Shown: in pieces, positions 45,736-53,855 of the stretch
Position numbering within the stretch: position 1 is the stretch's first letter
Layout of the letters: every line of letters starts with the position of its first letter
Assembly (NCBI RefSeq): GCF_031846585.1
Contig: NZ_JAVRHK010000010.1
Location: forward strand, 62,001-126,000
Origin: Autumnicola musiva
GTDB lineage: Bacteria > Bacteroidota > Bacteroidia > Flavobacteriales > Flavobacteriaceae
DNA: 64,000 nt
Reading direction: 5' to 3'
The notes under the pieces: generated by a model
The model's database searches: none
The model's input: only the letters and a program-made list of their open reading frames with translations
Told to the model about the DNA's origin: nothing
Made by a program: the position numbers and the translations under genes

Positions 45736-45754
45736 ATTAAAATTTTAATTTTTT
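45736..45754. terminator. AT-only palindrome with T tract between convergent genes
   Basis: ATTAAAATTTTAAT (45736-45749) is a 14-bp palindrome followed by five T's, 7 bp past the barrel stop and before the convergent MORN gene. An AT-only stem is weak, so the terminator call is tentative. Confidence 0.35.
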
Positions 45755-45806
45755 AAATGGCTTTGGTTTAAGACATGATGCTGGAATCTAGCCTTTTATT
45801 ATAGAA

Positions 45807-46214
45807 CTAATCCTCTTTCATTCTTGAAGGAATTTCATATTTAAAATATTCTATTTCCTTCTCATTTTGGTTCCAAACATTTCCTTCTACCAGGTTTCCA
45901 TTGTTATATAAATCTTTCCTTTTTAAGTTACCATTCTTCCAATAATCCACTAAAGGACCATGAAGTACAGAATTTTTCATTTTGATTTTTAAGCTGAGCT
46001 GACCATTATCATAATATTCTATATACTGTTCTACTTCAAATTCCTTTGTTTTCTTATAAATCTCATAGTTAAATAATTTCTGGGATTTTAATTTTCCATT
46101 AGAGTAGAAATCTTCTTGAATCAATAGTGGATATGGATCCTCCCCATCAGTAACAATTTGAGAATATGAAGCTGATGATACTGTTATCATTAATAAAACA
46201 CATATTATTTTCAT
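45807..46214 (-). CDS. Secreted MORN-repeat-variant protein
   Basis: A 135-residue protein with a signal peptide ending SASYSQ. The mature part contains repeats of the MORN-2 type: EDFYSNGKLKSQ, EYYDNGQLSLKIKMKN, DYWKNGNLKRKDLYNNGN. Such proteins are abundant in Flavobacteria and often called YwqK-like antitoxin proteins, but no toxin partner is visible and their role is unknown. It is separated from the CE15-like gene by 139 bp and is probably not part of the pectin system. Confidence 0.75.
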   Translation of the reverse strand: MKIICVLLMITVSSASYSQIVTDGEDPYPLLIQEDFYSNGKLKSQKLFNYEIYKKTKEFEVEQYIEYYDNGQLSLKIKMKNSVLHGPLVDYWKNGNLKRKDLYNNGNLVEGNVWNQNEKEIEYFKYEIPSRMKED

Positions 46215-46353
46215 TGGTCAATGTTTTAAATTAAAAATATAGATTTCTGGAAGCTAATAATTTACGAAATATATTGTGTTCAACTCAAATAATGTTTCAC
46301 AGTCGTATTTGTCCCTCTCTCAAAATGTAATAGAACTTAAAAATACGAATCTC

Positions 46354-47595
46354 CTATTTCAAATAAAGATCGGCAAATTTTAAATATTGCCGCCAGTCAT
46401 ACGAAGTAATATCATGGCTCCCGACACGAATATGGTATCCCATCCCGTCCTGCATTACTGGGCGATCTACCTTCGGAAATGAAACTTTTCTAAAAGCTTT
46501 TCTTCCGAAGAGATTATAGACCGGAGAAGCATATTTAGCGGAAAGAAATTCCCCTTCGGGATCTGAACCGGGGTCGCCCTCTGCACTTCCAATATAAACC
46601 GGTCTTGGCGCAATTAAGGATATAACCATATGCTGATCGAAAGGCAAAGCTGCTTCATTGTTATTGAACTGTTTAAAGCTTTGACTGAACCAGTGCGGGT
46701 TTCCATTATTCAGCCTTGCAATATCTTCCCCTACCTTTCTTTTAGACAACGCAGCGCCACCCCCACCCGATTCATTGCTGATCACCATAGCAAACCGCTG
46801 GTCTTTTGCTCCTGCCCATAAAGCTGCTTTTCCCATTCTGGAAAATCCTATTACTGCAATTTTGTTCGCATCGATATCCTTATCAGTTTCAAAATAATCC
46901 ATACATCGGCTTAAGCCCCATGCCCAGGCTCCAATAGTGCTGAAATTATCCTCCCGATTTTGCAGTTCCGGATATAATGCATGAATGCCATTTTTAAAAT
47001 CATCGTGATAATCGGGATCAAGATCACCTGCATAAACCGTTGCCACTCCATAGCCTTTTTCCAAAATCATTTCAATAGGCCAACGGTTGTTAACCGCACC
47101 GCGAGACTTCTCGGTGGAATGATTTTCTATGGAACCTCCTGCTCCAATCCAAACCCATTTATCTGAAAGCCGAATGGCAGGATCAGAGTTTACCGCATGA
47201 TTTCCCTGGAAGTTCAGGCCGAGAAATAATGGCACCGGTTTTTTGGCATTTTTCGGTAAATAAAGTAATAGGTCTAGCAGGTGATAATCGGTTTTTCCTG
47301 AAATATAAATCGCCACCTGCTTGCGAATAGCTTTTCCATTTAAAGCCTCATCAGATTCGTCAAATAGAATAAATTTCAGATTTTCAGGAACATCAGGAGC
47401 TGTACCATACATTAACTCCTCTGTCATTTTCAGAATTTCCGGCCTGCGTTTATTTAACCATTCTCCTTTAGTTGAAATCGGCGATCCATCATCAGCTAGT
47501 AAAAGATCGGGTAAGTTATATTCTGCAGCCTGTTCCTTCTGAGAGAAAACAGTTATAAAGTTCAGAAGAAATGATATTAAAAATAAAACTTTCAT
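46354..47595 (-). CDS. CE15-like alpha/beta-hydrolase esterase, secreted
   Basis: A 413-residue protein with a signal peptide ending TVFSQ. The alpha/beta-hydrolase core has the nucleophile elbow GFSRMGKAALWAG (near residue 250), then SNESGGGGAALSKR, which carries the glutamate used by bacterial CE15 enzymes, and the histidine in VGSHDITSYDW near the C-terminus. CE15 enzymes cleave uronic-acid esters (glucuronoyl esterases); related proteins in pectin loci act as methylesterases on uronates. Removal of methyl or alcohol esters from galacturonic or glucuronic acid is therefore likely. It overlaps the small upstream gene by ATGA. Confidence 0.82.
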   Translation of the reverse strand: MKVLFLISFLLNFITVFSQKEQAAEYNLPDLLLADDGSPISTKGEWLNKRRPEILKMTEELMYGTAPDVPENLKFILFDESDEALNGKAIRKQVAIYISGKTDYHLLDLLLYLPKNAKKPVPLFLGLNFQGNHAVNSDPAIRLSDKWVWIGAGGSIENHSTEKSRGAVNNRWPIEMILEKGYGVATVYAGDLDPDYHDDFKNGIHALYPELQNREDNFSTIGAWAWGLSRCMDYFETDKDIDANKIAVIGFSRMGKAALWAGAKDQRFAMVISNESGGGGAALSKRKVGEDIARLNNGNPHWFSQSFKQFNNNEAALPFDQHMVISLIAPRPVYIGSAEGDPGSDPEGEFLSAKYASPVYNLFGRKAFRKVSFPKVDRPVMQDGMGYHIRVGSHDITSYDWRQYLKFADLYLK

Positions 47596-47921
47596 ATAAG
47601 TCCCTTTTCTTCCAATCTTCTCTTCAATCTTTTATAGTTTTCTAAATCAACTTCATCTTTTGATTTCTTTTCCTGGCGCCTAACATTCACTGGCTCAGAA
47701 TTTTCAAATATATCCTTTACCCTTATAATAATTTCATCGCCTATTCTCAATGAAGAACGGTGCCAGTCTATATTTTCATTATAATTTTCGTTTTCAGTAT
47801 TTAATCCGGCAAAATCGAGTTCAAGAAGATCTTTATGCTTCGTTAGAATAACTGTTACCACACCTTTTTCCAAAGCTGCCTGAAATGTTTCTCCCTTATT
47901 AATTACTTCAAAGCCTGTCAT
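47592..47921 (-). CDS. Small conserved-type protein of unknown function
   Basis: 109 residues, no signal peptide and no membrane segment. The N-terminal two thirds look like a small beta-barrel (VVTVILTKHKDLLELDFAGL, IGDEIIIRVKDI) and the C-terminal third is a charged helix (KKSKDEVDLENYKRLKRRLEEKG). I do not recognise it. The 4-bp ATGA overlap with the CE15-like gene supports it as a real, coupled gene. A cytosolic protein coupled to a secreted esterase is unexpected. Confidence 0.6.
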   Translation of the reverse strand: MTGFEVINKGETFQAALEKGVVTVILTKHKDLLELDFAGLNTENENYNENIDWHRSSLRIGDEIIIRVKDIFENSEPVNVRRQEKKSKDEVDLENYKRLKRRLEEKGLI

Positions 47922-48011
47922 TTATTTTTAAGTTAGGTTCAATTATAAGAAATCATTTTACCAAGCATTAATCATTAATAGCTAAAATAAATTATAAAAA
48001 GCACCATCATA

Positions 48012-49649
48012 TTATTTCCGTTTGCCCTGGTTGTTATAAATATTTCTTTCCCAGTTTGCAGGCTTGGTGGGCTCTGTATTTTTAAACTGAATATTCCTGA
48101 TGGAGTCACCTTTCATTTCAGCAAAAATCTCTCCGCCGTTTACATTAAATTCGACATCCTCAAAAAGCACATTTTGAAAATTCTGAAACATCATTAGGGA
48201 ATCATTGCTCGAAACCTTTATATTTTTAAAAACAAGGTCATGTGCATCAGAAGCCGTAAAAAAGTCGTTGGTATGATTTACCTGAATGTTTTTTAAGGAA
48301 ACATTTTCCAGGGGTGATTCAGGAATCCCGTATATCTTCACAAAAGTTTCGGCATTGTCAACTAAAATATCCCTGATTTTCACATTTGAAAATTTTGGTG
48401 TAAGATCATTTACTTTCCTTAGCGGTAGCCTATTGGCCAATTCCCCAACATACATTTCCTGACCCAGCATATCCCATTTAAAGGCAGTTCCACGAAGGTC
48501 CATCCTTATACGTTCATAAATAAAATTTTCACCTCCCCCACCGCGAGGTCGTCTTGTCTTAAACCTGATTCCAACCGTGGTGTTATCGAAAACGCAGTCG
48601 TGCATGTATATATTTCTAATTTTTCCGGCAGTTTCACTTCCAATGGTTATCCCTCCATGACCTTCCTTTGCCAGACAATACCGGATTACTACATTTTCAG
48701 TAGGTTTATCAACTCGAATTCCATCTTCACCCCTACCCGCTTTCATGGTAAAACAATCGTCCCCGTTATTTAGGGTTGAATATTCTATCAGGACATTCCT
48801 GGAAGAAACAATATCAATCCCGTCACCTTTAGGAATCCCCACCGAGTTCACAGTAACACCCCGAATAATAACATTTTCACAATAAACGGGAACAATGTTC
48901 CAGAAAGCCGTGCGTTCCAAAGTCACCCCTTCAATATAAACGTTAGTGCATTTTGTGGGAGATATAAATGAAGGCAATAAAATTGATTCCCCATTATAGC
49001 CTTCATAAACCCTTTCTTCTACCGGTTTTTCAAGCGGTACAAATTTTTCAATCACATTTTCAGTCATCTCCTGATCACGGATAGAGCCTTCACCAGGACC
49101 ATATAAAGTTCCACTGCCGGTAATGGCGATATTATCTTCTTCATAAGCATAAATACAGGCTCCGAGAGACATCACTTCCACTCCGCCATGACGGGTAAAA
49201 ACAGCAGGTCGAAAATCTTCAATTTCTCCACTGAAATATAGTTCAGCTCCCTTTTCCAGATGTAGATTCACATTGCTTTTCAGAATAAGCCGCCCGGTTT
49301 TCCATTTTCCTGACGGAACGATCACCTTACCACCGCCTTTTTCACTAACCTCATCAATCGCGCTTTGAATTGCCCCAGTACTTAAAATTTGCTCCTTCGC
49401 CCCGTTTTCAGAAATATTGATGCTGAAGTCGGGGAATTCAGGTTTATTAAGTTGAGGCATTTCAAAGGGTGCTGCAATGGGTGCAATGCTATCCGGTAAA
49501 ACTTCCGCTCCAACCTGATTTTTAGTCAGCAGTTTGTCTAAAGGAAAGTTTTCTTCTGTAGTTTTTTTTTGCTCATTTTCTGCACATGCAAAAAATATAA
49601 GAGCTAAGAACACTATTAAAAACTTAAAATATCGGACGGTCAAAATCAT
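48012..49649 (-). CDS. GH28-family polygalacturonase-type glycoside hydrolase, lipoprotein
   Basis: From the ATG at 49649 the protein has 545 residues; the frame reaches a GTG at 49694 inside the upstream gene, which I reject. The signal peptide ends IFFAC, giving a lipid-anchored protein. The right-handed beta-helix has all GH28 motifs (numbering from the chosen start): GDGIDIV with Asp276, GDDCFTMKAG with Asp297-Asp298, GHGGITIGS with His331, and IRFKTRRPRGG with the Arg/Lys pair. It hydrolyses alpha-1,4-galacturonan or a rhamnogalacturonan linkage; which one cannot be told by eye. It is the last gene of the catabolic run, 10 bp after the Gfo/Idh/MocA gene. Confidence 0.93.
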   Translation of the reverse strand: MILTVRYFKFLIVFLALIFFACAENEQKKTTEENFPLDKLLTKNQVGAEVLPDSIAPIAAPFEMPQLNKPEFPDFSINISENGAKEQILSTGAIQSAIDEVSEKGGGKVIVPSGKWKTGRLILKSNVNLHLEKGAELYFSGEIEDFRPAVFTRHGGVEVMSLGACIYAYEEDNIAITGSGTLYGPGEGSIRDQEMTENVIEKFVPLEKPVEERVYEGYNGESILLPSFISPTKCTNVYIEGVTLERTAFWNIVPVYCENVIIRGVTVNSVGIPKGDGIDIVSSRNVLIEYSTLNNGDDCFTMKAGRGEDGIRVDKPTENVVIRYCLAKEGHGGITIGSETAGKIRNIYMHDCVFDNTTVGIRFKTRRPRGGGGENFIYERIRMDLRGTAFKWDMLGQEMYVGELANRLPLRKVNDLTPKFSNVKIRDILVDNAETFVKIYGIPESPLENVSLKNIQVNHTNDFFTASDAHDLVFKNIKVSSNDSLMMFQNFQNVLFEDVEFNVNGGEIFAEMKGDSIRNIQFKNTEPTKPANWERNIYNNQGKRK

Positions 49650-49659
49650 CTTTTTCAGT

Positions 49660-50697
49660 TTAAATTTTTTCGGGATCAATTCCTCCTTCAGCACTTGAAA
49701 TATAAGCAGCTTCTACTGCTGCCATGGTGTGGATACAATCTTCCACACTATTATCGGGAATATAAGAATTGTCCTTTTTCACCTTAAACATTTCCTCCAT
49801 GGAGCCAATGAAGGCATGCGGAAACCAGGTGCCGTGAATTTTCTCTTCCCGCCAGCCTTGCTTATCATCAAAAATGATATATTCAAATTTATCATCCTTC
49901 CCCTTTGGATAAGCTTTTAAAACACCAATTTCCATTCTTACAGCCCCTTTAGTCCCTTCAATTTTAATAAAGGAACGCTGGTACTTTTCGGCATATCCGT
50001 GATTATGATTGGTGAGGATATTGGCTCTTTTAAACATACCGTAATCCATTATGATATTGCTACGAACTGAAGCAAGTTTCTCACTGGCCGGGTGCTTAAT
50101 CGTTTTGGCATAAACTTTTTCAGGGTTGCCGAGAAACGACCGTACCAAATCCATATAATGAATGCTATGATACAAAATCTCCATCCTGGGCAGCGATTTT
50201 AAAAAATCCCAGAGATGCCAGGGTGTAAATACATTTACATTAATTTCGATATCGCAAATCTCACCAAGCTTATCTTCCGAAATTAATTCCTTTGCCTTAA
50301 GAATAAAAGGTGCGTACCTAAGCTGAAAATTGATACCTGCCTTGAGCTTTTTTGTACGACATAATTCCAGAATCTGCCGCGCCATTACCAGATCTTCGCC
50401 CATCGGCTTCTGAATAAGGATCACGGAGTTGTCGGGGATTTTATTCAGTACGCTCAAAATTTCCCGTCCCGGAACGGCAAGATCGAACACTGAATTTTCA
50501 GAAGAAGCCTTTATAGCTTCTTCCAGTGACTTGTGTACCTGCGGTATTTTATATTCTTCAGCTAGTTCTTTTGCTTTTTCAAAATTCAGATCAAAAATAC
50601 CAGCAACCTTAAAACCGGCAATTTTATAAGCCGGGAGATGCGCATCTTTCACGATTCCACCTGCGCCGATAATAATAATGCTTGGTTCCTGATTCAC
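49660..50697 (-). CDS. Gfo/Idh/MocA-family sugar dehydrogenase
   Basis: A 345-residue cytosolic NAD(P)-dependent oxidoreductase; it starts with GTG. The Rossmann motif is GAGGIVKDAH (11-20). The usual Glu-Lys-Pro motif appears as Gln96-Lys97-Pro98, keeping the lysine. HSIHYMDLV (177-185) holds the catalytic His180 and Asp183. The C-terminal domain is the expected open sheet. Family members oxidise sugars or polyols; D-apiose dehydrogenase is one known member, which fits this locus but is not proven. It is 11 bp downstream of the DUF1537 kinase, so the two are likely co-expressed. Confidence 0.88.
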   Translation of the reverse strand: MNQEPSIIIIGAGGIVKDAHLPAYKIAGFKVAGIFDLNFEKAKELAEEYKIPQVHKSLEEAIKASSENSVFDLAVPGREILSVLNKIPDNSVILIQKPMGEDLVMARQILELCRTKKLKAGINFQLRYAPFILKAKELISEDKLGEICDIEINVNVFTPWHLWDFLKSLPRMEILYHSIHYMDLVRSFLGNPEKVYAKTIKHPASEKLASVRSNIIMDYGMFKRANILTNHNHGYAEKYQRSFIKIEGTKGAVRMEIGVLKAYPKGKDDKFEYIIFDDKQGWREEKIHGTWFPHAFIGSMEEMFKVKKDNSYIPDNSVEDCIHTMAAVEAAYISSAEGGIDPEKI

Positions 50698-50708
50698 GTT
50701 TTAATATT

Positions 50709-51860
50709 TTAAGAAAACCATATTTTGTTCTGCCATTGATAACTTCCGGGTTTTACTGTTATAAAAAGGCCTTTTTCTTCCTCAACCCTCATCCGTATAA
50801 CTCCAGGCGCAAATTCCTGTTCGGGAGAAAATTTGGTGTAATTAATTTCGCTCATTATAGCAAAGGCTGTTGCTCCGCCTTCGATAACCAGTTCTTCTAA
50901 TTTCAAATTTTCTAAAACCATACACACCAGCCTGGCAAATGCCTTCTCGATAAGATCGGGAAGTTCGTCCTTTTCACGAAATTCTAACCTATCCACCGCT
51001 GCAATCACAGAACTATGTTCCTTAATGTCAGAAATAATTTTATCAGTCCAAGTCTGCATTTGCTTTTCCGTTTCCAGATGATTAAAAATCCTTTCCGGCA
51101 TATTATGAATTATAGCTCCCTGTCTTGCTGCCTCTTGAATCGCATGTTTACTATTTGGATGGGCACTCCCACAAATATAAAGACGTTTTTCACCAAGAAA
51201 TTTTGAAAAATGTCTGTCATTCTTATTCTTTATTCCAATTCTCTTGATAAGTGCTTCAAAAAAATTTGCACCTCCTGCCAGAAGATTTTCATTATTTGAG
51301 GTATTAGCCCAATCATCTACCTCTTTTACAGTGGAAGTATTTCCAATAACAATTCCCTGTGATACTGATTCATTTGATGAAGCCACCGCGATTTTATCAT
51401 GCTCTTTTTTTTCAATTAAATCATAGACGTGGGAAGTTCGATTTTCTTCCATCGACTTCGAAAAAAAACCGGAATCCAGTAAAGGTTTTTGATGATAATA
51501 ATAAATACCTTTTTGAATCGTGCGATTTAAGGAAGGATTGGCAGGAATGAATATGACCTGCTCCTTTTCCAATAATTTTAAAGCTGTTTGGAGTGTTATC
51601 TTAACATGGCCCCGAAATACAGAATCCAATTTTAAAAAAATCATCGAATTTGGCAAATCTTTCACTTTCAACAGAAAATCTTCCAGAATTCCCATGGCTA
51701 AGGATTCATCCTTAGCCCGCATGTTAGTTGCGAAAATTACCATATCACCCTTAAGGTCATCACTGAATGCGGTATGCAGATTAACTTCATATCCATATCG
51801 TAGACCAATACCGCCAATTTCTGCAGCACCCGTAAAATCATCTGCAATAACAATTATCAT
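50709..51860 (-). CDS. Four-carbon-acid-sugar kinase family (DUF1537), partner of PdxA2
   Basis: From the ATG at 51860 the protein has 383 residues and begins MIIVIADDFTGAAEIGG, the family N-terminus with the DDFTGA motif. A longer frame reaches 51971 inside the PdxA2 gene but lacks family features. The chosen start leaves a 7-bp gap holding an AAGGG ribosome-binding string. The C-terminal domain has VIEGGATAFAIMSE and ends FITVKPGSYQWQNKIW. A DUF1537 kinase followed by PdxA2 is the known pair for D-threonate/erythronate-type acids: 4-phosphorylation, then oxidation and decarboxylation to dihydroxyacetone phosphate. Confidence 0.87.
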   Translation of the reverse strand: MIIVIADDFTGAAEIGGIGLRYGYEVNLHTAFSDDLKGDMVIFATNMRAKDESLAMGILEDFLLKVKDLPNSMIFLKLDSVFRGHVKITLQTALKLLEKEQVIFIPANPSLNRTIQKGIYYYHQKPLLDSGFFSKSMEENRTSHVYDLIEKKEHDKIAVASSNESVSQGIVIGNTSTVKEVDDWANTSNNENLLAGGANFFEALIKRIGIKNKNDRHFSKFLGEKRLYICGSAHPNSKHAIQEAARQGAIIHNMPERIFNHLETEKQMQTWTDKIISDIKEHSSVIAAVDRLEFREKDELPDLIEKAFARLVCMVLENLKLEELVIEGGATAFAIMSEINYTKFSPEQEFAPGVIRMRVEEEKGLFITVKPGSYQWQNKIWFS

Positions 51861-51867
51861 CCCTTGA

Positions 51868-52908
51868 TTATCTCTGTTTTGACTGGTGCAATCGAACGGC
51901 ATATTCAATAGCAAGTACCATGGCATCAGGACTGGCAATATTTTTACCGGCAATTTCCATTGCAGTTCCATGATCCACTGAAGTTCTGATTATAGGTAAT
52001 CCTAGTGTAATGTTAACCCCACGAACACTCTTCATTTGTGCTTTCTCCTTATCCCAGTTAAATCCATGCACCTTAAAAGGAATATGTCCCTGATCGTGAT
52101 ACATCGCCACGCATCCATCATATACTCCTCCAATGGCTTTCGGAAACAAAGTATCTGGTGGGACCGGGCCTTCAACATCATAACCTTTTTCCTGAGCTTC
52201 TTTTATGGCAGGAATAATTTCTTTTTCCTCTTCATCTCCAAATAATCCTCCATCGCTGGAATGTGGATTTAAGCCTGGCACACCTAATTTTGGATTTTCA
52301 ATACCTATACTTTTACAGGCATCATGAAGTAATTCTATAGTATCCAATACGCGCTCTTTTTTAACCATATCACAAGCCTGACGTAGAGAAACATGTGTGG
52401 AAACATGAATGACGCGAAGATTTTCTTCTACCAACAGCATAGCATATTTTTTGGTATTGGTATAATGCGCATAAATTTCTGTATGCCCGCTGTATTTATG
52501 ACCGGCTTTATTAATGGATTCTTTATGAATGGGTCCCGTTACCGTAGCATCAATAGTCCCCTCAAGAGCAAGATCGATTACTTTCTTTACATTTTCAAAA
52601 GCAGCATTTCCAGCCATAGCTGAAATTTCACCCAACTGAAGTTGTTCCAGATCAACATTGTTCATATCAAAAACATTCACTAAATCCTGTTGATCAAAAA
52701 TTGCTGCCGAAACATCATTTATTTTATGAAGCTTCAAATTCAGTCCGGTGATTTTTCGCGCATTTTGCAATACATCGGCATCACCAAAAATAATTGGTTT
52801 GCATATTTCAGTTACTTCAGCTAATGCAGCAGCTTTTAGTGAAACTTCGGGACCAATACTTGCAGGATCGCCCATTGAAATTCCTATAATTGGTTTATTC
52901 TGAATCAT
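51868..52908 (-). CDS. pdxA2: PdxA2-type 4-phospho-acid-sugar dehydrogenase
   Basis: A 346-residue member of the PdxA family. Motifs: GDPASIGPEV near the N-terminus, VTGPIHKESINKAGHKYSGHTE with metal-binding histidines (about 132-155), GLNPHSSDGG near 214, DTLFPK, YHDQGHIPFK near 280, and RTSVDHGTAMEIAGK near 315. PdxA itself serves vitamin B6 synthesis, but linkage to a DUF1537 kinase identifies the PdxA2 branch, which oxidises and decarboxylates a 4-phospho acid such as 4-phospho-D-threonate. The gene lies between the DHDPS-like gene (8 bp) and the kinase (7 bp), with no vitamin B6 gene nearby. Confidence 0.9.
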   Translation of the reverse strand: MIQNKPIIGISMGDPASIGPEVSLKAAALAEVTEICKPIIFGDADVLQNARKITGLNLKLHKINDVSAAIFDQQDLVNVFDMNNVDLEQLQLGEISAMAGNAAFENVKKVIDLALEGTIDATVTGPIHKESINKAGHKYSGHTEIYAHYTNTKKYAMLLVEENLRVIHVSTHVSLRQACDMVKKERVLDTIELLHDACKSIGIENPKLGVPGLNPHSSDGGLFGDEEEKEIIPAIKEAQEKGYDVEGPVPPDTLFPKAIGGVYDGCVAMYHDQGHIPFKVHGFNWDKEKAQMKSVRGVNITLGLPIIRTSVDHGTAMEIAGKNIASPDAMVLAIEYAVRLHQSKQR

Positions 52909-52916
52909 TATATTTT

Positions 52917-53852
52917 TTATTTACTGGTGTTGTATTTTGAATATTTTTGGAGGACCTCTGTGTCTATTTTTTCCTGTAATTCATCAGAAATTTGGATCAT
53001 AGGAAACTCTACTTTGTTAGTGCACAATCCGAAAGTTTTCATCATCCCTTTTAAACGTGGTATGGCCTCACTTAATAAATTGCCAGCCTGATAATACGAA
53101 CTTATCTCATTAGTGATTTCCTGTAGTTCTTCTGCTTTTGAAAAATCATTTCTCTTTGCCGCTGAAAATAATTCAGAATAAAGCCCGGGCACCAGATTTC
53201 CCGTACTGGGCACTATCCCATCAAGGCCATTCCTTACTCCATATGAGGACTTTGCAGCCCAGCCTAGATGAAACACGAAATCCTCACGGTCTTTCCATTT
53301 CTCCAGTGATTTATCCAAACGCTCCTCTCCCCGCTCCGAATCCTTAAGGCCAATAATATTGTCATGATGACTTAATTGATCAATGATTTCTATTGAAAGG
53401 GAATGATGTGTTGTAGCCGGCATATTATAAAGAATTAGTGGCAGTGGAACGGCATCGGCCAATGCTTCAAAATAATGAAGCATATGATCACCAGACAGTG
53501 GATAAAATGCAGGTAAATGAGCCACTACAGCGTCAACTCCCATTTCCTGAAATCGCTTGGCATTTTCCACACTTTCGTCAAAACAATTTCCTGATATACC
53601 TGCGTAAACAATCTTTCGTCCATTAGCTGATCTTACTGCCGCCTTAGCCAGATCATATTTTTTTTGATGACTAACCGATAAGGCTTCCCCGGTAGTACCC
53701 AGAATAAACACAGCACAATCATTTTTTACCAGATTATCAACGATGCGTCTCGTTGCTTCCTGGTCTATATCCAATTCCTTTGTAAATGGCGTAATCATAG
53801 GAACAATTACCCCTTTAAACTTTTCCATATCTTTTAGATCTACATTTTTCAT
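52917..53852 (-). CDS. DHDPS/NAL-family class I aldolase or dehydratase
   Basis: A 311-residue TIM-barrel enzyme. The Schiff-base lysine is Lys170 in GLKDSERG. Tyr142 in LILYNMPATTHH and the LGTTGEALS block (51-59) complete the family active site. Known members cleave or make 2-oxo acids: dihydrodipicolinate, N-acetylneuraminate, 2-keto-3-deoxy sugar acids. In a catabolic cluster beside a RhaT symporter and a lactonase-like protein, cleavage of a 2-keto-3-deoxy acid (for example deoxy-rhamnonate to pyruvate and lactaldehyde) is a reasonable inference. It lies 3 bp after the Fe-dehydrogenase gene. Confidence 0.88.
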   Translation of the reverse strand: MKNVDLKDMEKFKGVIVPMITPFTKELDIDQEATRRIVDNLVKNDCAVFILGTTGEALSVSHQKKYDLAKAAVRSANGRKIVYAGISGNCFDESVENAKRFQEMGVDAVVAHLPAFYPLSGDHMLHYFEALADAVPLPLILYNMPATTHHSLSIEIIDQLSHHDNIIGLKDSERGEERLDKSLEKWKDREDFVFHLGWAAKSSYGVRNGLDGIVPSTGNLVPGLYSELFSAAKRNDFSKAEELQEITNEISSYYQAGNLLSEAIPRLKGMMKTFGLCTNKVEFPMIQISDELQEKIDTEVLQKYSKYNTSK

Positions 53853-53855
53853 TCT

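Noticed and set aside
45807..46214. Toxin-antitoxin system suggested by the MORN/YwqK-like name
   Set aside because: The protein is secreted and no toxin-like partner gene is adjacent; the family name alone is not evidence.
51861..51971. N-terminal extension of the second DUF1537 kinase
   Set aside because: It overlaps PdxA2 and lacks conservation; the family N-terminus starts exactly at the ATG at 51860 with an AAGGG string before it.
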